A DNA stretch of 7,863 nt, taken from assembly GCA_002501065.1 (NCBI GenBank), contig DLRK01000147.1, positions 1 through 7,863 of the forward strand. Reading direction: 5' to 3'. Under the pieces are notes generated by a model that was given only the letters and a program-made list of their open reading frames with translations, ran no database searches and was not told the origin of the DNA. The stretch comes from Akkermansiaceae bacterium UBA7890. GTDB taxonomy: Bacteria; Verrucomicrobiota; Verrucomicrobiia; Verrucomicrobiales; Akkermansiaceae. Positions 6,275 through 7,863 of the stretch are shown one piece after another (position 1 is the first letter of the stretch; each line of letters opens with the position of its first letter). A program made the position numbers and the translations under genes.

Positions 6275-7558
6275 ATGGTCCCTTTATTGAAAGCGCTGCT
6301 GCAGTTCCCAGCCCTTATCATGACCCCCCCCCTTTCCGGAACCATTGCCCTTTTTGTTTTCAGTCATTCAGCCCTCGCGGACTGGCCCCAGTTCCGTGGA
6401 CCAACTGGCCAGGGAGTGTCGGCTGCCAGGAATGTGCCCTCGAAATGGGGGCTCAGGGAGGGGGTGACCTGGAAGAGGAAACTCCCGGGCAAGGGGTGGT
6501 CTTCTCCCGTGATCGGAGAGAACAAGGTTATCATGACGGTTGCGCGGGAGGTTGGGGAGGAGGTCATCCTCGGCGTGGTGGCAGTCGATGCGCAGTCGGG
6601 TGAGATTGTGTGGAACCGCGATCTCTTTATTCCCGGTGCGGCCGAGGCGAAGAAGAGGCATTCCAAGAACGGCCTCGCCAGCGCGACGCCCTATCTGGAG
6701 GCCGGAGTCGTCTACGCACACTTCGGGCACATGGGAAGTGCGGCACTGAAGCTCACGACCGGGGAAGTGATCTGGAAACAGGAAGTAAAGTACCAGCCGG
6801 TGCATGGCACCGGTAGTTCGCCGGTAGTGGTGGATGGATTGATGGTCTTCAATGCTGACGGGGCTTCTGATCCCGTGATTGTGGCCCTTGATCGCAGGAA
6901 GGGTGAAGTGATCTGGAAGACCCCCCGCAGCCAGAAGGTGAAGAAGACCTTCTCCTTCGGGACTCCTCTGGTCCTTGAGATCGACGGCCGCACGCAGGTG
7001 ATCAGTCAGGCCAGTGGGAAGGTGGCGGCCTACGATCCCAGGGACGGTCGTGAGATCTGGATGGTGCGCTACGGAGAAGGCTACTCAGTGGTGCCCCGGC
7101 CGGTCTTCGCCAATGGCCTGCTCTACGTGACAACCGGATTTGACCGCGCCTCCCTCCTCGCCATCCGTCCGCAGGGAGCGAAGGGGGATGTCACCGACAC
7201 ACATGTGGTCTTCAAGGAGACCCGCTATATTCCAAAGACTCCGAGTTTCGTGGAGAGTGGAGGTTATCTCTACCTGGTGGATGATACGGGTTCGCTCACC
7301 TGCCGCGACGCGGAGAGCGGCAAGATGAAATGGAGGGAGAAGATCCCGGGAAACTTTTCCTCTTCCCCCGTCCTGATCGGCAACAAGCTGTATCTGGCCA
7401 CCGAGGATGGGGTGGCCTACGTGGCCGAGATCTCGCCCAAGGGGGGGAAGATCGTCTTTGAACTGGAAATGGAGGAGCGAATCTTTGCCTCCCCGGCTAT
7501 CATGGACGGAGCCCTCTTCCTTCGTTCCGAGGAGCACCTGTGGAAGATTGGCCGTTAG
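6275..7558 (+). CDS. Secreted PQQ-like beta-propeller repeat protein
   Basis: The product has 427 residues. A long hydrophobic N-terminus (about 1-35, ending FVFSHSALA) looks like a Sec signal, with cleavage just before DWPQFRGPTGQG, the N-terminal motif common in planctomycetal and verrucomicrobial PQQ-like proteins. Recurrent blade signatures of the form D-x-x-x-G-x-x-x-W follow: VDAQSGEIVW at 104-113, LTTGEVIW at 160-167, LDRRKGEVIW at 205-214, YDPRDGREIW at 253-262 and RDAESGKMKW at 344-353. These alternate with SSPVV/SSPVL strands typical of outer blade edges. There is no cytochrome c motif and I see no complete set of quinoprotein dehydrogenase catalytic residues, so a binding or scaffold role is as likely as enzymatic activity. 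Start choice: ATG 6275 has AAGGG nearby. ATG 6320 is a shorter option with no charged n-region, and TTG 6230 a longer one. A nine-C run lies within the signal-encoding part. Confidence 0.9.
   Translation: MVPLLKALLQFPALIMTPPLSGTIALFVFSHSALADWPQFRGPTGQGVSAARNVPSKWGLREGVTWKRKLPGKGWSSPVIGENKVIMTVAREVGEEVILGVVAVDAQSGEIVWNRDLFIPGAAEAKKRHSKNGLASATPYLEAGVVYAHFGHMGSAALKLTTGEVIWKQEVKYQPVHGTGSSPVVVDGLMVFNADGASDPVIVALDRRKGEVIWKTPRSQKVKKTFSFGTPLVLEIDGRTQVISQASGKVAAYDPRDGREIWMVRYGEGYSVVPRPVFANGLLYVTTGFDRASLLAIRPQGAKGDVTDTHVVFKETRYIPKTPSFVESGGYLYLVDDTGSLTCRDAESGKMKWREKIPGNFSSSPVLIGNKLYLATEDGVAYVAEISPKGGKIVFELEMEERIFASPAIMDGALFLRSEEHLWKIGR
6324..6332. repeat. Homopolymer of nine C inside the beta-propeller signal-peptide codons
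   Basis: The codons for TPP near residue 17 contain nine consecutive C. The tract lies downstream of both usable ATG starts (6275 and 6320), so gain or loss of one base would shift the frame for nearly the whole protein. Its presence is read directly; any switching role is speculative. Confidence 0.8.
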
Positions 7559-7579
7559 CCTGACCCCGGACTACCCCGG

Positions 7580-7597
7580 TCTGGCTACGTTGCCAGG
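7580..7597 (+). terminator. Weak hairpin after the beta-propeller gene
   Basis: CTGGC (7581-7585) and GCCAG (7592-7596) form a perfect 5-bp stem with a 6-base loop, extendable by one G-U pair. It starts about 20 bases after the stop codon. No U-tract follows (GGGAGAGG), so termination is doubtful and readthrough to the gene at 7742 is possible. Confidence 0.2.
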
Positions 7598-7741
7598 GGA
7601 GAGGAAATTGATGATGTCCAGGTGGTATTCCCAGGAGGATTGGCGTCATCTTTATCATCGGCGACCGCAACTATTCCAGCGGAGTGGGGTTTACATGGTT
7701 GTGACGATCAGGATACGTCGCAATGACCCTAGAACAGTAAG

Positions 7742-7863
7742 ATGAATGCAACTAAAGGACTTTTATACCTCGCGATTGTTGGCCTGATGCTGGGAACCGG
7801 CACTACCGGATGGGCCCAGGCACCGGACAAGGCCCCCGCTGACCGGGCACCAGGGGATCGTGA
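7742..7863 (+). CDS. N-terminus of an exported protein, cut by the window edge
   Basis: An ATG at 7742 opens a frame of 40 codons that runs off the right end. The visible protein begins MNATKGLLYLAIVGLMLGT and continues through TGWAQA, a standard Sec signal peptide with a lysine in the n-region, a hydrophobic core and a probable cleavage site after AQA (residue 28). What follows is Pro/Ala/Asp-rich (PDKAPADRAPGD), a typical flexible linker. The 183-bp gap before it shows no clear promoter and only a weak hairpin, so it may be transcribed with the beta-propeller gene. The ribosome site is poor (AGTAAG just before ATG). The function cannot be judged from this fragment. Confidence 0.6.
   Translation, partial: MNATKGLLYLAIVGLMLGTGTTGWAQAPDKAPADRAPGDR

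Noticed and set aside
6157..6345. N-terminal extension of the oxidoreductase by 63 codons
   Set aside because: It would bury the twin-arginine signal far from the N-terminus and overlap the divergent beta-propeller gene. The ATG at 6156 fits the Tat signal.

Overview
The window is GC-rich and gene-dense. Its gene set points to a bacterium of the Planctomycetota-Verrucomicrobiota group, most likely a verrucomicrobium. The signs are a Cys-type exported sulfatase, a Tat-exported Gfo/Idh/MocA oxidoreductase with a QKP rather than EKP motif, and a secreted PQQ-like beta-propeller protein opening with DWPQFRGP. Good Shine-Dalgarno sequences are scarce and two genes appear to start at GTG. The taxonomic call is inference from protein style, since no rRNA or marker gene is present.

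Layout. Positions 1-235 (+) hold the 3' end of an unrecognised gene. It converges on a small lipoprotein gene (314-727, -). A 177-bp divergent gap with several short dyads separates the lipoprotein from an ATP-grasp ligase related to D-Ala-D-Ala ligase (905-1888, +). That gene meets, tail to tail with a 7-bp gap, a nucleoid-associated protein of the NdpA/YejK type (1896-2960, -). Upstream of it on the same strand are a type I sulfatase (3082-4650, -) and a Gfo/Idh/MocA oxidoreductase (4783-6156, -). A hairpin lies after each of these two genes, so the three minus-strand genes need not be one operon. A 118-bp divergent gap then leads to the PQQ-like beta-propeller protein (6275-7558, +). The window closes with the first 40 codons of another exported protein (7742 onward, +).

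How the genes may work together. The sulfatase, oxidoreductase and propeller protein all carry export signals and resemble the many periplasmic proteins that this group devotes to sulfated glycan use, but no glycoside hydrolase, transporter or regulator is present to prove a pathway. The ATP-grasp and NdpA-like genes look cytoplasmic and unrelated to that module.

No mobile element, CRISPR array, tRNA or rRNA was seen, and no gap exceeds 300 bp. I found no convincing new multi-gene system. The best leads are the non-canonical ATP-grasp ligase and a nine-C run inside the signal-peptide region of the propeller gene.
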